DNA of 64,000 nt from assembly GCA_965223435.1 (NCBI GenBank), contig CBDCWQ010000023.1:1612001-1676000 (forward strand), given 5' to 3'. The stretch comes from CBDCWQ01 sp965223435. GTDB lineage: Bacteria; Myxococcota; Kuafuiibacteriia; Kuafuiibacteriales; Kuafuiibacteriaceae. Positions within the stretch are counted from its first letter, which is position 1, and every line of letters starts with the position of its first letter. Shown here piece after piece: positions 1 to 9,388 of this stretch. A model generated the notes under the pieces. The model had not been told where the DNA came from and did not search any database. It worked only from the letters and a program-made list of their open reading frames with translations. The position numbers and the translations under genes were made by a program.

Positions 1-267
1 GCGCGGCGCGCGCGGACATCAACCAGCGGTTCGAAGTGGATTTCATTGGGATTGCGGCTGGGGCTTGCGGGGGTTCTGATGCTCGGTGCGTACCGTTTGG
101 CGGTTGGTTTTTTTCCTGAGCAAACGCGGCAGCTCACCGAGGGAAAATGGTTTCTCGGATGCCGGCAAAAAAAGACGCAAGGCGCGGCGCCGGGCCATGC
201 GGTACCCCCCAAAAAAGCGGAGCCGAGACCGTTGGGCTCGGGCAAGGGCAAGGGCGCCGGCTCCTGA
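1..267 (+). other. Possible 3' end of an unidentified gene
   Basis: The first reading frame is open from the window edge to a TGA at 265-267. It contains a hydrophobic stretch followed by a basic, Pro/Gly/Lys-rich tail. I recognise no domain. Frame 3 is also open for its first ~38 codons, so the coding frame is not certain. The rest up to the next gene at 372 shows nothing I can support. Confidence 0.2.
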
Positions 268-371
268 AAACGCGCTCCGTCACTTCATCCCTAAGCGCAT
301 CGCCATGGGGCTCCGGCTGAGGTGGGGGAAGGCCCCGAGCGTTTGCGGAAGAATGGTTCAATCGGGCCTCG

Positions 372-1433
372 ATGCGGACTATGATGCGTCCGATGTCCGG
401 GATCCAGATATTCTCGTTGGCCGGAGTGTCTGTCTCCGTGACCGGCTGGTACCTCATCTTGATGCTCTATCTGGGCGCGAGCGGGGGGGGGAGCAATGGC
501 ATCTTGTGGGCGGGGGCCGTGACGTTTAGCATCTTGGTGCACGAGTTCGGTCACGCGGGCGTGGCCAAGTTCTACAGCCTGTCCCCCGCGGTGGTGCTCC
601 ACGGATGGGGTGGTCTTTGCCAACACGAGCGGGCCGAACGGGACCTCCACGACGCCTTCATTTTAGCCGCGGGACCGCTTGCGGGACTTTTGCTCGGAGG
701 CCTCGTTTTGGTGGGGTCTTACAGTGTGGGCGTGGTCGATGGGACTTGGCTTGCGCGCCGTCCATTGGCCCAGACGTTGGTGTTGTACCTCCTCGAGATC
801 AATTTTGTGTGGAGCTTGGCCAATCTTTTGCCTCTTTGGCCCCTCGATGGGGGCCAGTTGTTTCGTTTGGGGCTTCTTCGGGTGTTCCGTCCGGCACGCG
901 CAGAGCGTGTGACCCATGTGGTGGGTTTGGTCTTGGGCGCGGGGGGGGCGGTCCTCGCCTGGAAGACAGGCCACAATTTTGTCGCTTTTTTGGCCGCGAT
1001 GTTGGCCTGGCAGAACGTCGGACGCCTGAACAGCACCGGCGCCTCGGGGGCCATTCGAAGCCAAAACCATTTCGCCAAAGAACTTTTGGGTCGGGCCCAA
1101 GAAGCGATGGCCGCCCAAGACTGGGGCGAAGCGGTCCGTTTGGGTCACCAGATGCGTGCCGACAGCAATCTGGATGCGGCAACGCTGAGTACGGTGTGGG
1201 GCATTCTGGGTGTCGCCAATATGGCGTTGGGGCGGGTCGAGGAGGCCATGGACTACCTTGAGCGCGCTTCGCCCGAACCCGCGGTGCTTCAGGCCAAAGC
1301 CCAAGGCATCATTGCCCTTGGGCGGGCTTCAGATGCGGTGAAGCTCCTCGAGCACCCTGGCGCCCACCGGCTGGATTCCGAGCTTCGCCAGGGGCTCGAG
1401 CTTTTGGCTCGAAGCGCATCGCCTCCGGGATAG
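372..1433 (+). CDS. Site-2 protease family (M50) membrane zinc metallopeptidase
   Basis: Intramembrane zinc protease of the M50/site-2 family. Residues 57-61 read HEFGH, the zinc-binding and catalytic HExxH, inside a hydrophobic segment. Residues 151-161 read NLLPLWPLDGG, the conserved second motif whose Asp is the third zinc ligand. Several hydrophobic segments precede residue ~220. The C-terminal third (about 230-353) is soluble and helical and looks like one or two TPR-type repeats, suggesting a docking surface. There is no PDZ domain, so it is not a classical RseP. The start could also be one of the in-frame ATGs at 381, 384 or 393; none has a clear ribosome binding site. The substrate is unknown. 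Confidence 0.85.
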   Translation: MRTMMRPMSGIQIFSLAGVSVSVTGWYLILMLYLGASGGGSNGILWAGAVTFSILVHEFGHAGVAKFYSLSPAVVLHGWGGLCQHERAERDLHDAFILAAGPLAGLLLGGLVLVGSYSVGVVDGTWLARRPLAQTLVLYLLEINFVWSLANLLPLWPLDGGQLFRLGLLRVFRPARAERVTHVVGLVLGAGGAVLAWKTGHNFVAFLAAMLAWQNVGRLNSTGASGAIRSQNHFAKELLGRAQEAMAAQDWGEAVRLGHQMRADSNLDAATLSTVWGILGVANMALGRVEEAMDYLERASPEPAVLQAKAQGIIALGRASDAVKLLEHPGAHRLDSELRQGLELLARSASPPG

Positions 1434-1701
1434 AGGCCCAGACTCGGCTGGAACACCCTCGCCGGACATGTTGCGTCACGGTGACAGCGGCCTGGACCAA
1501 GGGGCTTTGAGGGGGTTTGGTCCGTAGGTTGCGGATGTTCGGACCTTCCGGACAAGGTTCGGCTTCGGACGGACGTTTAGACAACTTTGTTTGCTTTTGC
1601 CCGTACCCGGTCGCTTTAAGCGTTTGATCTTGGAGCGAAATACCTCTTTTGTGCGATATATACCTAGGTTGGCATACACTATGCATCGCACAGGGTTCAC
1701 A

Positions 1702-3492
1702 ATGAGAATTCGAGCCGGAGGACAGGCTGTCCCGCGTCAACCCACCCGAACCCAATCCGACACCGGGCCCCGACCCCAGTCCAAACCGGCGGCACGTCAC
1801 GCGGCCCACACGGACACTTTTGCCCCCACCGGGCCGGGCTCCGATCTGGGGCTTCAGCTGGCGAAGGCCACTTCGCGAAGCCCCGTCCGCGATCCCGCAC
1901 AGGGCCTGATGGTGAGTTCTTTTCGCGCCCGAGCCCAAGACCGCGATGGTTTTCATACCTTGATGAAGACCGCGTTCGGGTCGTCGTACGACCGAACCCG
2001 TGCGGAACAAATCAGAACCCGAGCGAAGCGGGGCGATATGCGCTGGCTTCCCCAGATTCGCTATGTCGATAACGAGGTCTTGGGCGGTGCCCACGGGGCG
2101 TACGACAAGACATCCAAGACGGTTCTTCTCAACCGGTCTTTGGCGAGCGACCCCGAAAAAGCGGCTTCCACGTATGTGGAGGAAGCGGGCCACCACTTGG
2201 ACACCCTGTTGAACAAAAAAGATGCGGTGGGTGACGAGGGTGAGCTCTTTCGTCGTCTACTGGCCCAAGAGAAGCTGTCCGCGAAAACCATCCGCGACAT
2301 TCGGTCCGAAAATGACAAGGGCATGATCCGCTTGGATGGGCGTCGCGTCGAGGTTGAGTTTTGGAGCCCCTGGAAGGCCATTGTTCGTGGCGCGAAAAAA
2401 GTGAAAAACGCGGCGGTATCGGTGGTCGATGCGGCGGTGTCGGTGGGCGAGGCGGTCAAGGATACGGTGGTGCAGGCTGCCACCGGCGTCGGTGAGGGCA
2501 TTGTGGGTTTTGGCAAGAACCTGGCCTCGGGTCGCGTTGGTGCTGCTTTTGGGGCTCTGGCGCGTGGGGTTGATCGCGGTGTGCTTCAGGCGCCCTCTCG
2601 TTTGGTGAATGGGGTTGCGAAGGGTGCCCAGCAGCTCATCGATGGGGTCACCCCCCTTCTCGGGCCGCTGAAGAAGCCGGTCCGCTGGTTTTCGACGCGG
2701 GTGGTCGACAGCATAAGGACCGCCGCCGATACGGCGACGGGCATCGCCCGTGATGTGGTGCGCACGCCGTTCGAGGCTGGCGCCGCGTTTGTAAAGGGTC
2801 AACGCAATGCGTTTCGTTCCCTGTTGCGCGGAGATTTTAAGAAGGCCCTTGGGCAGTTCGGACAGTCTTTTGTCTCCGCGGGAACACGGGTCGTGGGGGG
2901 CGCCGCGGATGTCGTATTCCGAACGGTTGCGGGCGTGGGGAGCATCGTCGGCACGCCCCTTGGCCTCGAAGACCCGTCTCGGGGTCTGACGCCCGCCGAA
3001 AAAGAAAAATTTGCCAAGATTTATGGCGGATCGGTGGATCTGTCTTTGGTGCGTATCAAGAGGGGGGGGCTCGGGTCCGTCGGCTCGGCCAGGGTGGTCG
3101 GGAACACCATCTACTTTCCCAAAAACAAGGGCTACTTTCTTCCCGATGGAGGGCTCACCGCCCGCGGGCGGCGGACCCTGGTCCATGAAATGGGGCACGT
3201 GTGGCAGAATCAGAACGGAGGCGGCGACTACATGCATCGAGCGTTATGGGCCAGCCGTTTCGGTGCCCGGCCCGAAGCCTACGACTGGCGCCGTTACGCG
3301 GCACAGGGCGTGGCCTTTCGCGATCTGAACCCGGAGGCCCAGGCGGAAGCCATTGAGTCCATCACCGAGCTTGGTGGGGATCCCCAGGCGATCGTTGCCG
3401 GGGCTTGGGTCTCGCGGGGCCGGCTGAATGAAGCCGAAGCGCAGTACCTTCGGGAAGCATTGGTCTCGGTTCGAGCCGGTGAGGTGGATTGA
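1702..3492 (+). CDS. Large protein with two zincin-like HExxH-type motifs
   Basis: About 596 residues from the ATG at 1702; an in-frame ATG at 1681 is an alternative. The N-terminal ~70 residues are low-complexity and rich in Pro, Gln and Thr. A first motif, EEAGHHLD followed by GDEGELF, resembles the 'EEIGHxxD ... GDEG' signature seen in large secreted calcium-binding proteins. The middle (about 220-430) is rich in Ala, Val and Gly and helical. Near the C-terminus LVHEMGHVWQNQ is a clear HExxH zincin motif of the kind found in DUF4157-like proteins. I saw no signal peptide. It is translationally coupled to the next gene (TGATG overlap). Function unknown; a self-processing or injected effector is a guess. 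Confidence 0.6.
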   Translation: MRIRAGGQAVPRQPTRTQSDTGPRPQSKPAARHAAHTDTFAPTGPGSDLGLQLAKATSRSPVRDPAQGLMVSSFRARAQDRDGFHTLMKTAFGSSYDRTRAEQIRTRAKRGDMRWLPQIRYVDNEVLGGAHGAYDKTSKTVLLNRSLASDPEKAASTYVEEAGHHLDTLLNKKDAVGDEGELFRRLLAQEKLSAKTIRDIRSENDKGMIRLDGRRVEVEFWSPWKAIVRGAKKVKNAAVSVVDAAVSVGEAVKDTVVQAATGVGEGIVGFGKNLASGRVGAAFGALARGVDRGVLQAPSRLVNGVAKGAQQLIDGVTPLLGPLKKPVRWFSTRVVDSIRTAADTATGIARDVVRTPFEAGAAFVKGQRNAFRSLLRGDFKKALGQFGQSFVSAGTRVVGGAADVVFRTVAGVGSIVGTPLGLEDPSRGLTPAEKEKFAKIYGGSVDLSLVRIKRGGLGSVGSARVVGNTIYFPKNKGYFLPDGGLTARGRRTLVHEMGHVWQNQNGGGDYMHRALWASRFGARPEAYDWRRYAAQGVAFRDLNPEAQAEAIESITELGGDPQAIVAGAWVSRGRLNEAEAQYLREALVSVRAGEVD

Positions 3493-4511
3493 TGATGGGG
3501 CCTATCCAGTGTGGTAAGGCCCAAAGACTCCGGCCGTTCAGGGCAGCGTCTTTCAAAAAGCAGTGCCTTGGGTTTCACTGGCGCTTGGTCGCTGCTTTTG
3601 GATTGGCTTCCTTGTTTGGTTGCCCGAGTTCGATGGGCCGCATCGTGAATCCGCCGCTCGAGGCCAGTGTGCAGTCGGAGGAGTGGATTTACTTCTTGGA
3701 TGCCGAAGAGCGCCTGGTTCGTATGCGTCTCAATGCTTCCCGATCGGAGCATCTGCATCCCCCCGGCCTGGCACTCGAAGACCTGTCCCCCGACGGGAAC
3801 CAGCTGGTGTTACGGGACCAAGAGGCCGACCTCTATGTGGGGCCCGCCGGTGGGCCGTTTTCTCGGGTCTTCGAGCTGGACGGTCGCGTCGGTGAAGCCA
3901 AGATGGCTCCCGATGGGCGCACGGTCGCGGTGATCCGGGTTCCAGAGGCAAGCTTTTCAGGGTTCGTGAAAGAAAGCCCCGGGGCGTTGGTCTTTGTGGA
4001 CGTGGCGTCCGCCCGGGTAGAGCTCAGCCCGCCTGCGTTTGCGCTTCAACAGCGATGGGTTTTTCTCGCGTGGGCGCCGGCAAGCGATGGTGTTTGGGTT
4101 CGGGGCATTGAGGAAGGTGCTTCCGAAGCCCATTTTTCCTATCCGGAGGGCGTTCGGACCGAGACCTCTTTCGAAAGGGCCCACCTGGGCGACCATTACC
4201 CCTTTGAACCCAGGGTAGAATGCGGGGAGCAGTCCATACGTTTCCGCGGATTCAAAGGGGATGAGGGCATCGATCTTGTGCACGACGACGGTACCGAAAG
4301 GCGCCTGGTTCAAATCGAGGGGCGCCAGCGTGGTTTCCACGACCATTTGTCGACCATCGACGCCGGCTTTTTTTCGTCGGACTGCAACTATGTGGTCTTT
4401 GCTTACGACCGCCAGATTTGGGTTGCAGAAGTTGCGTCTTCGAGGGTCAAGCTTTGGCGGGATGGGTCCAATCCGTTTGTGACCCCGCGCCACGATGCGA
4501 CCTCAAAGTGA
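3492..4511 (+). CDS. Lipoprotein with TolB/WD40-like propeller repeats
   Basis: The ATG at 3492 overlaps the stop of the upstream gene (TGATG), so the two are probably co-translated. An N-terminal basic and hydrophobic stretch ends in LASLFGC, a convincing lipobox, so this is probably an exported lipoprotein. The rest has repeated 'Ser-Pro-Asp-Gly' style turns (DLSPDGNQLVL, KMAPDGRTVAVI) and a late VFAYDRQIWV segment, which resemble the blades of TolB/PD40-type beta-propellers. About 339 residues. Exact family not recognised. Its pairing with the two-zincin protein suggests they act together. Confidence 0.65.
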   Translation: MMGPIQCGKAQRLRPFRAASFKKQCLGFHWRLVAAFGLASLFGCPSSMGRIVNPPLEASVQSEEWIYFLDAEERLVRMRLNASRSEHLHPPGLALEDLSPDGNQLVLRDQEADLYVGPAGGPFSRVFELDGRVGEAKMAPDGRTVAVIRVPEASFSGFVKESPGALVFVDVASARVELSPPAFALQQRWVFLAWAPASDGVWVRGIEEGASEAHFSYPEGVRTETSFERAHLGDHYPFEPRVECGEQSIRFRGFKGDEGIDLVHDDGTERRLVQIEGRQRGFHDHLSTIDAGFFSSDCNYVVFAYDRQIWVAEVASSRVKLWRDGSNPFVTPRHDATSK

Positions 4512-4886
4512 GACGATTGTCCCCGATGCGATACGTAAAGGATGCAAGCGAACGGTCGTCTGTCGCGAAGGGCCGGCTGGTTAGGCCGAAGCCGACTGCA
4601 CTTGATGGGGCCGGACCTGGAAGAGGTGGTCGCCGTTTATGGCACAACGGTATTGCAGCATGTTTTGCAAACGTGGCGCCGATGCAAGCGATCGGTCCTT
4701 GGGTGGGGCGATCTAGAGGAAGAAAACAAGATGCAAACGCAAAAAGTTCATCGCTTTTTGGGCTTGGCGCCGGGCTGTCGGCATGAGACACGGCGGTGGT
4801 GATGCGTTGGCCGACACCGTGCGTCCTTGGTGTCCTTCGAGGGGCAGGCCAGGGGTGTTCCGGGTTGACCTTAAAGGGGTCGGGCG
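4512..4886. other. Intergenic, no gene seen
   Basis: Open frames here run antisense to or across the neighbouring genes and have no recognisable motif or ribosome binding site. I see no convincing terminator or RNA. Confidence 0.4.
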
Positions 4887-5723
4887 ATGCCTGAGCTACC
4901 AGAAGTGGAGCACGGCCGCCGACTGGCCGAGGCGATGGTGCTCGGGCAGCGGATTGTGGACGTCGTTTCGGCCGATGACCCCATCGTGTTCGATGGCTTG
5001 AGACCCGACGATATGGCCAAGGCTCTTTGTGAACGGACGATCAAAGAAGTGCGCCGGCATGGCAAATACATCTGGTTCGTGTTGGATCGGCCGCCATTTC
5101 CGGTGTTTCACTTTGGGATGACCGGTGCTTTTCGAACCCAAGATGCGTTGCCGCTTCGTTTGAGCTCCAGTCCAAAAAAAAGCGACCCGAGTTGGCCTCC
5201 TCGGTACACCAAGATTCAGATCCGGGTCGAAGGAGGCGAAGAACTGGTGATGACTTCGGCGCGACGTCTCGGACGTATCCGTCTTCGCCGCTGTCCGGAA
5301 TCGGAGCCCCCCATCAGTCGCTTGGGTTTTGACCCCTACCTCGCGCCGCCAAGTCCGGAAGACTTTCGCGCCGCCGTGAGTCAGCGAAGCCGTAGCTTGA
5401 AAGGACTGCTTTTGGATCAGTCGTTTGCTGCGGGTGTAGGCAACTGGATCGCGGACGAAGTGCTTTACCAAGCCAGGCTTCATCCCGGGCGAGCGGCCAA
5501 TACACTGAGGGTGGCCGAATCCGATCGCCTGCTTGCAAAGTTGCGATACGTGATCGATACCGCGGTTGCGGTCAACGCCGAAAAAGACCAATTCCCCAAG
5601 GCGTGGCTTTACCATCGTCGCTGGAAAAAACAAAAACACGCTAAGACCGTGAACGGCGAAGCCATTGAGCACAGCGTGGTCGCCGGCCGTACGACCGCCT
5701 GGGTACCGGGGCGTCAGCGGTGA
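4887..5723 (+). CDS. mutM: Formamidopyrimidine-DNA glycosylase, zincless (plant-type) C-terminus
   Basis: Base-excision repair glycosylase/AP lyase of the Fpg/Nei family. It begins MPELPEVE, giving the catalytic N-terminal Pro and Glu after Met removal. RRHGKY at 56-61 supplies the conserved Lys of the beta-hairpin (Lys60). The helix-two-turn-helix signature AAGVGNWIADEVLYQARLHP is at 181-200. Bacterial MutM normally ends in a CxxC...CxxC zinc finger; this protein has no such cysteines. Residues 266-275 read AGRTTAWVPG, like the zincless finger of plant and fungal Fpg proteins (GGRTTAYVP type), with Arg268 as likely functional equivalent of the zinc-finger Arg. 278 residues, full length. The 3' end overlaps the convergent gene by 10 bp. 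Confidence 0.93.
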   Translation: MPELPEVEHGRRLAEAMVLGQRIVDVVSADDPIVFDGLRPDDMAKALCERTIKEVRRHGKYIWFVLDRPPFPVFHFGMTGAFRTQDALPLRLSSSPKKSDPSWPPRYTKIQIRVEGGEELVMTSARRLGRIRLRRCPESEPPISRLGFDPYLAPPSPEDFRAAVSQRSRSLKGLLLDQSFAAGVGNWIADEVLYQARLHPGRAANTLRVAESDRLLAKLRYVIDTAVAVNAEKDQFPKAWLYHRRWKKQKHAKTVNGEAIEHSVVAGRTTAWVPGRQR

Positions 5724-6349
5724 GTCTTGGGCGGTGGGCGCCCCGAACGTCGCCCCTTCGTGGGACGGTTTTTGGCGTTTGTCGTCTCGCGCTCGCTTAA
5801 GGTCGACTGAATGGTTTTGGTGCGCGAACTTCGGTCGGTGACGACGAGGCTGTTTGTTCGCCGGTCGACCGACACCGAACCTTGCTTGGAAAGGAGTTGT
5901 TTGACCAGGGGCTTCATCTGTTCGGCGCGGGCGTAGTTCAAAGGAATGATCACCGTGCGCATGGGGGCGCTTTGGATTCGGGCCCGACGAAGGGCGAGCT
6001 CGTCGTGGGCTCTTTTTGTGAAACTTTTTAGATGGTCCACAAAAATAATGTTGTCCTCACGCTGCATACCCAAGTGATGAGTCCGAAGGAGGGTACTGAG
6101 CGCGGCGTCCCAAGGGGCGTTCTTAAGACTAAGACTTACCTTGGCGCTGACTTCGGGGGCGACCACGATGTTGACGTCGCCTACCTTGGCAAAAAGACGG
6201 AGCACATCGCGGATGTCGGCATCATGGGCACGGATTGAGATGGTGTGGGCTTGGGGCTTCGCCCTTGCGGTCTGTGTGGCGAAGACGCCGATGCCGAGGA
6301 CCAGGGTCCATGTCGGCAAAAGATGGCGCACGATGTGGAGGCGGCCCAT
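5714..6349 (-). CDS. Orphan secretin N-domain protein (STN plus secretin_N, PilQ-like)
   Basis: 211 residues with an N-terminal signal peptide (hydrophobic core, then TQTARA). Residues ~38-95 match the STN/short secretin domain (ISIRAHDADIRDVLRLFAKV, then NIVVAPEV and a WDAALSTLLRT helix), as in PilQ and related secretins. Residues ~130-185 form one secretin_N repeat ending SLVVTDRSS. The protein then stops in a basic tail. The multimerising beta-barrel domain of true secretins is absent, so it cannot form an outer-membrane channel alone. It may be a periplasmic accessory or a remnant. No type II/IV pilus genes are nearby. Confidence 0.75.
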   Translation of the reverse strand: MGRLHIVRHLLPTWTLVLGIGVFATQTARAKPQAHTISIRAHDADIRDVLRLFAKVGDVNIVVAPEVSAKVSLSLKNAPWDAALSTLLRTHHLGMQREDNIIFVDHLKSFTKRAHDELALRRARIQSAPMRTVIIPLNYARAEQMKPLVKQLLSKQGSVSVDRRTNSLVVTDRSSRTKTIQSTLSERETTNAKNRPTKGRRSGRPPPKTHR

Positions 6350-6592
6350 GTTGGCATTTTGCCGTCCTTTGCGTTTGTATACCAGCGCTCTTGGGCATTA
6401 TTTGCCGGCGTTCGGTGAGCGCGCTCAACCCGGAGACCTTCGCTGTTGGTTCATCGCTCGCTATGGTACGTTTGGGCTGGTCGTGGTCTTAAGCCAAAGC
6501 TGCGGCAGATCCTTGGTGAATGGGCTCGTTTTGTCCCGTTTCCTCAGGCCTTCGAAAGGTCGGTGTTCGCACCCATCGGGCGGTGTGGTTGT

Positions 6593-9367
6593 ATGAGGTC
6601 TTTTTCCGTTCTTGGATTGCGCGCAGCCGTGTTTTTTCTGCTGGTGGGTGTGGCCTCGCCGGTGGTGGCGGCGCCCCCTTCGCCCGATGTGGCGTTTTAC
6701 TATGGCGCCAACCCTCCGGTGGAGCTTCTTACCCTCTATGACTGGGTCGTTGTTGAGCCCGACAACGTCTCGGACCCAACGCCGCTCCAAGCCTTTGATA
6801 CCACGGTCTTTGCGTACGTCAGTGTGGTCGAGGCCCGGCCCAGCCGCGCTTGGTTTGCGAACGTCAGCCGGCAGTGGATTCGCACGCGAAATCCGGTGTG
6901 GGACAGTGAGGTTTTGGATGTTTCGAACGCCGAGTGGCATAGCTTTCTCATTGATCGGGTGATGAGGCCGCTTTGGACTCGCGGCTACCGGGGGTTTTTT
7001 CTCGATACCCTCGATAGCTTCCAAATTGGCCTTGAGGATCCCAAGGAGATCCAAAAGCAGGTGACAGGCTTGATTCGGCTGATTCGTCGGATGCGATCCC
7101 GTTTCCCGGGTGTGAAGCTTCTTTTCAACCGAGGCTTTGAGATTTTGCCTCAGGTTCACAAAGAGGCACACGGAGTTGTGGCTGAGGATCTGTTTCATGG
7201 ATGGGATCACGATCGAAAGATATACCGGGCCGCCAAGAAACCGGATACGAAGTGGTTGCTCAGGCGGCTGGAGGAGATTCGCGACGTCTATCGCCTCCCG
7301 GTCATCGTCATCGACTACCGGGCGCCTCAAGACCGTGCACTTGCAAGAAAAGATGCCGCTAGGATTCTGAAGCTTGGCTTTTCCCCGTGGATCACAAATT
7401 TCTCTTTGGATCTCATGGGTGTCGGACGCATGGAGGCCGAGCCTCGTCGTGTTCTGATGATTTACGACAGTCAGTGGGAAAAAAGCGTCCCCTACAGTCA
7501 GGCGCACCGTACCGGCGCCATGCCTCTTGAATACCTTGGGTACGCTGTTGATTACCTCGATGTTCGGGGGCCGTTGCCTTCGTCGCCGCTCAAGGGACGT
7601 TACGCGGGTTTGGTGACATGGCTCGGTGATCAGGATGTAGAGCGTTTAGGACATTATCGCGACTGGTTCTTGAAGACGATTGCCGAGGGTACCAAGGTGG
7701 TGGTTTTGGGGCGATTTGGCTTCTATTTGGACAGCCGTGCGTTGAAAACGTTGGGCCTTAACATTCTTGGCACCGCGCCCGAAGGCGCACTCCGCGTGAC
7801 GCACAGTGATCCGATGTTCAACTATGAGGTTCCTCTCGTGGCGCGGCGTCACGCGATGCCGGATCTGCATGCGGCGAAACAGGAAGTAAGGCCGCTTTTG
7901 GAGGTGCAAGATCAAGAAAAACGGCGTTATCACCCTGCTGGGCTCGCCCCCTGGGGCGGTTTTGCGCTTGCACCCTACCTGATCAAAACCTTTGGCGACG
8001 ACGATCTCGCGTGGAATCTGGATCCCTTTGATTTCTATGCCCGGGCCCTGCAGCTGAAGCCCATCCCTCGGGCCGATATTACCACAGAGAACGGACGGCG
8101 ATTGCTTTTGGCCCATATCGATGGAGACGGAATGGCAAGTCGGGCGGAGTTTCCTGGCTCGCCTTTTTCCGGAACGGTGGTTCTCGAGGAAATCCTCAAA
8201 AAGTACTTGATTCCACAAACGGTCTCCGTCGTTGAGGGAGAAACTGGCGCCCAGGGCCTCTACCCCAAGCTGTCCCCCCAACTCGAAAGGATTGCCAAAT
8301 CTATTTTTCGCTTACCGCACATTGAGATCGCAAGCCACGCCTACAGCCACCCCTTCAAGTGGCAAGCGTTCGAAGCAGGGGCCAAAAACGATCACGTTCA
8401 CCTCCCGATTCCTGGCTACAAGGCGTCGATTCCTCGAGAAATTGCGGGGTCTGTTGCTTACATCGATAAGAATCTGGCACCGCCTGGTAAACGTTGCGCC
8501 GTCTTTTTGTGGACGGGCAATGCGCTTCCCGGGGAAGAAACGGTGGCGCTCACCTATCGTTTGGGGCTGAGCAACCTCAACGGTGGGGACACGCTTGTGA
8601 CCAAAGATGCACCTTCCATGACGCGGGTTTCTGCGCTTGGGCGTCGGATGGGTTCGGTCGTTCAGGTCTACGCGCCCGTGATGAACGAAAACGTCTATAC
8701 CAACGACTGGACCGGACCTTTTTACGGTTTTAGGCGGGTGGTTGAAACCTTTGAGCTGACGGAAACCCCTCGCCGCATCAAGCCCATCAACATCTACTAT
8801 CACTTCTATTCAGGGAGCAAGAGTGCTGCCCTTAAGGCGCTCAAAATCGCCTATGATTGGGCGGTCTCTCAAGAGACTCTGCCGGTGTGGGTCAGTGAAT
8901 ATTCGGCCAAGGGGCGCGATTTTTGGGACCTCGCCCTCGGGCGGGTTCCTGGTGGTGGCTACCGAGTTCAGGGCATCCAAGAAATCCGCAACCTGCGCAT
9001 CGATCCTCAAATGGGCTGGCCTGATCTGGTGCGTTCTGAAGGCGTGGTTGGGTATCGTGATGGGGATTCGGGGCGGTATCTCAGCTTTCTCCCCGTCAAA
9101 CGGGCTTTGGTGTATTTCAGTCCACGCCCACCGGCACAGATTCACCTGGTCGAAAGCAATGCCCGTGTGGTGCAATGGTCGAGAAGCGGGAACGTTGTTC
9201 GTTTGCAACTCAAAGGGCACCTCCCGGTGACCTTTTCGGTCGGTGCCCCGAAAGCCAAGTCATGCACGCTGTCTGGGGCGGGCAAGGCAACCCGGAGCAA
9301 GGGCCGTGGCTTTACGTTTCATCTCGATGCGAAAGACACCGGACGACGACGGCTCCAGTGCCGGTAG
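6593..9367 (+). CDS. PelA-like secreted glycoside hydrolase / polysaccharide deacetylase
   Basis: 924 residues from the ATG at 6593, chosen because it opens directly on a signal peptide (MRSFSVLGLRAAVFFLLVGV...AAPPS); in-frame codons upstream have no such character. The N-terminal ~250 residues match the endo-alpha-1,4-polygalactosaminidase type barrel: AFYYG, a Glu at 55 in VVEPDN, and GYRGFFLDTLDS at 131-142 with the expected Asp. The later half carries deacetylase signatures: HIDGDG (metal-binding Asp) and SHAYSHPFKW (H-xxx-H). This architecture and length match PelA of Pseudomonas, which trims and deacetylates the Pel polysaccharide (948 residues). None of pelB-G is adjacent. It could act on the cell's own matrix or on foreign polymer. 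Confidence 0.8.
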   Translation: MRSFSVLGLRAAVFFLLVGVASPVVAAPPSPDVAFYYGANPPVELLTLYDWVVVEPDNVSDPTPLQAFDTTVFAYVSVVEARPSRAWFANVSRQWIRTRNPVWDSEVLDVSNAEWHSFLIDRVMRPLWTRGYRGFFLDTLDSFQIGLEDPKEIQKQVTGLIRLIRRMRSRFPGVKLLFNRGFEILPQVHKEAHGVVAEDLFHGWDHDRKIYRAAKKPDTKWLLRRLEEIRDVYRLPVIVIDYRAPQDRALARKDAARILKLGFSPWITNFSLDLMGVGRMEAEPRRVLMIYDSQWEKSVPYSQAHRTGAMPLEYLGYAVDYLDVRGPLPSSPLKGRYAGLVTWLGDQDVERLGHYRDWFLKTIAEGTKVVVLGRFGFYLDSRALKTLGLNILGTAPEGALRVTHSDPMFNYEVPLVARRHAMPDLHAAKQEVRPLLEVQDQEKRRYHPAGLAPWGGFALAPYLIKTFGDDDLAWNLDPFDFYARALQLKPIPRADITTENGRRLLLAHIDGDGMASRAEFPGSPFSGTVVLEEILKKYLIPQTVSVVEGETGAQGLYPKLSPQLERIAKSIFRLPHIEIASHAYSHPFKWQAFEAGAKNDHVHLPIPGYKASIPREIAGSVAYIDKNLAPPGKRCAVFLWTGNALPGEETVALTYRLGLSNLNGGDTLVTKDAPSMTRVSALGRRMGSVVQVYAPVMNENVYTNDWTGPFYGFRRVVETFELTETPRRIKPINIYYHFYSGSKSAALKALKIAYDWAVSQETLPVWVSEYSAKGRDFWDLALGRVPGGGYRVQGIQEIRNLRIDPQMGWPDLVRSEGVVGYRDGDSGRYLSFLPVKRALVYFSPRPPAQIHLVESNARVVQWSRSGNVVRLQLKGHLPVTFSVGAPKAKSCTLSGAGKATRSKGRGFTFHLDAKDTGRRRLQCR

Positions 9368-9388
9368 GCTTTGGGAGGGCAGGGTTGC

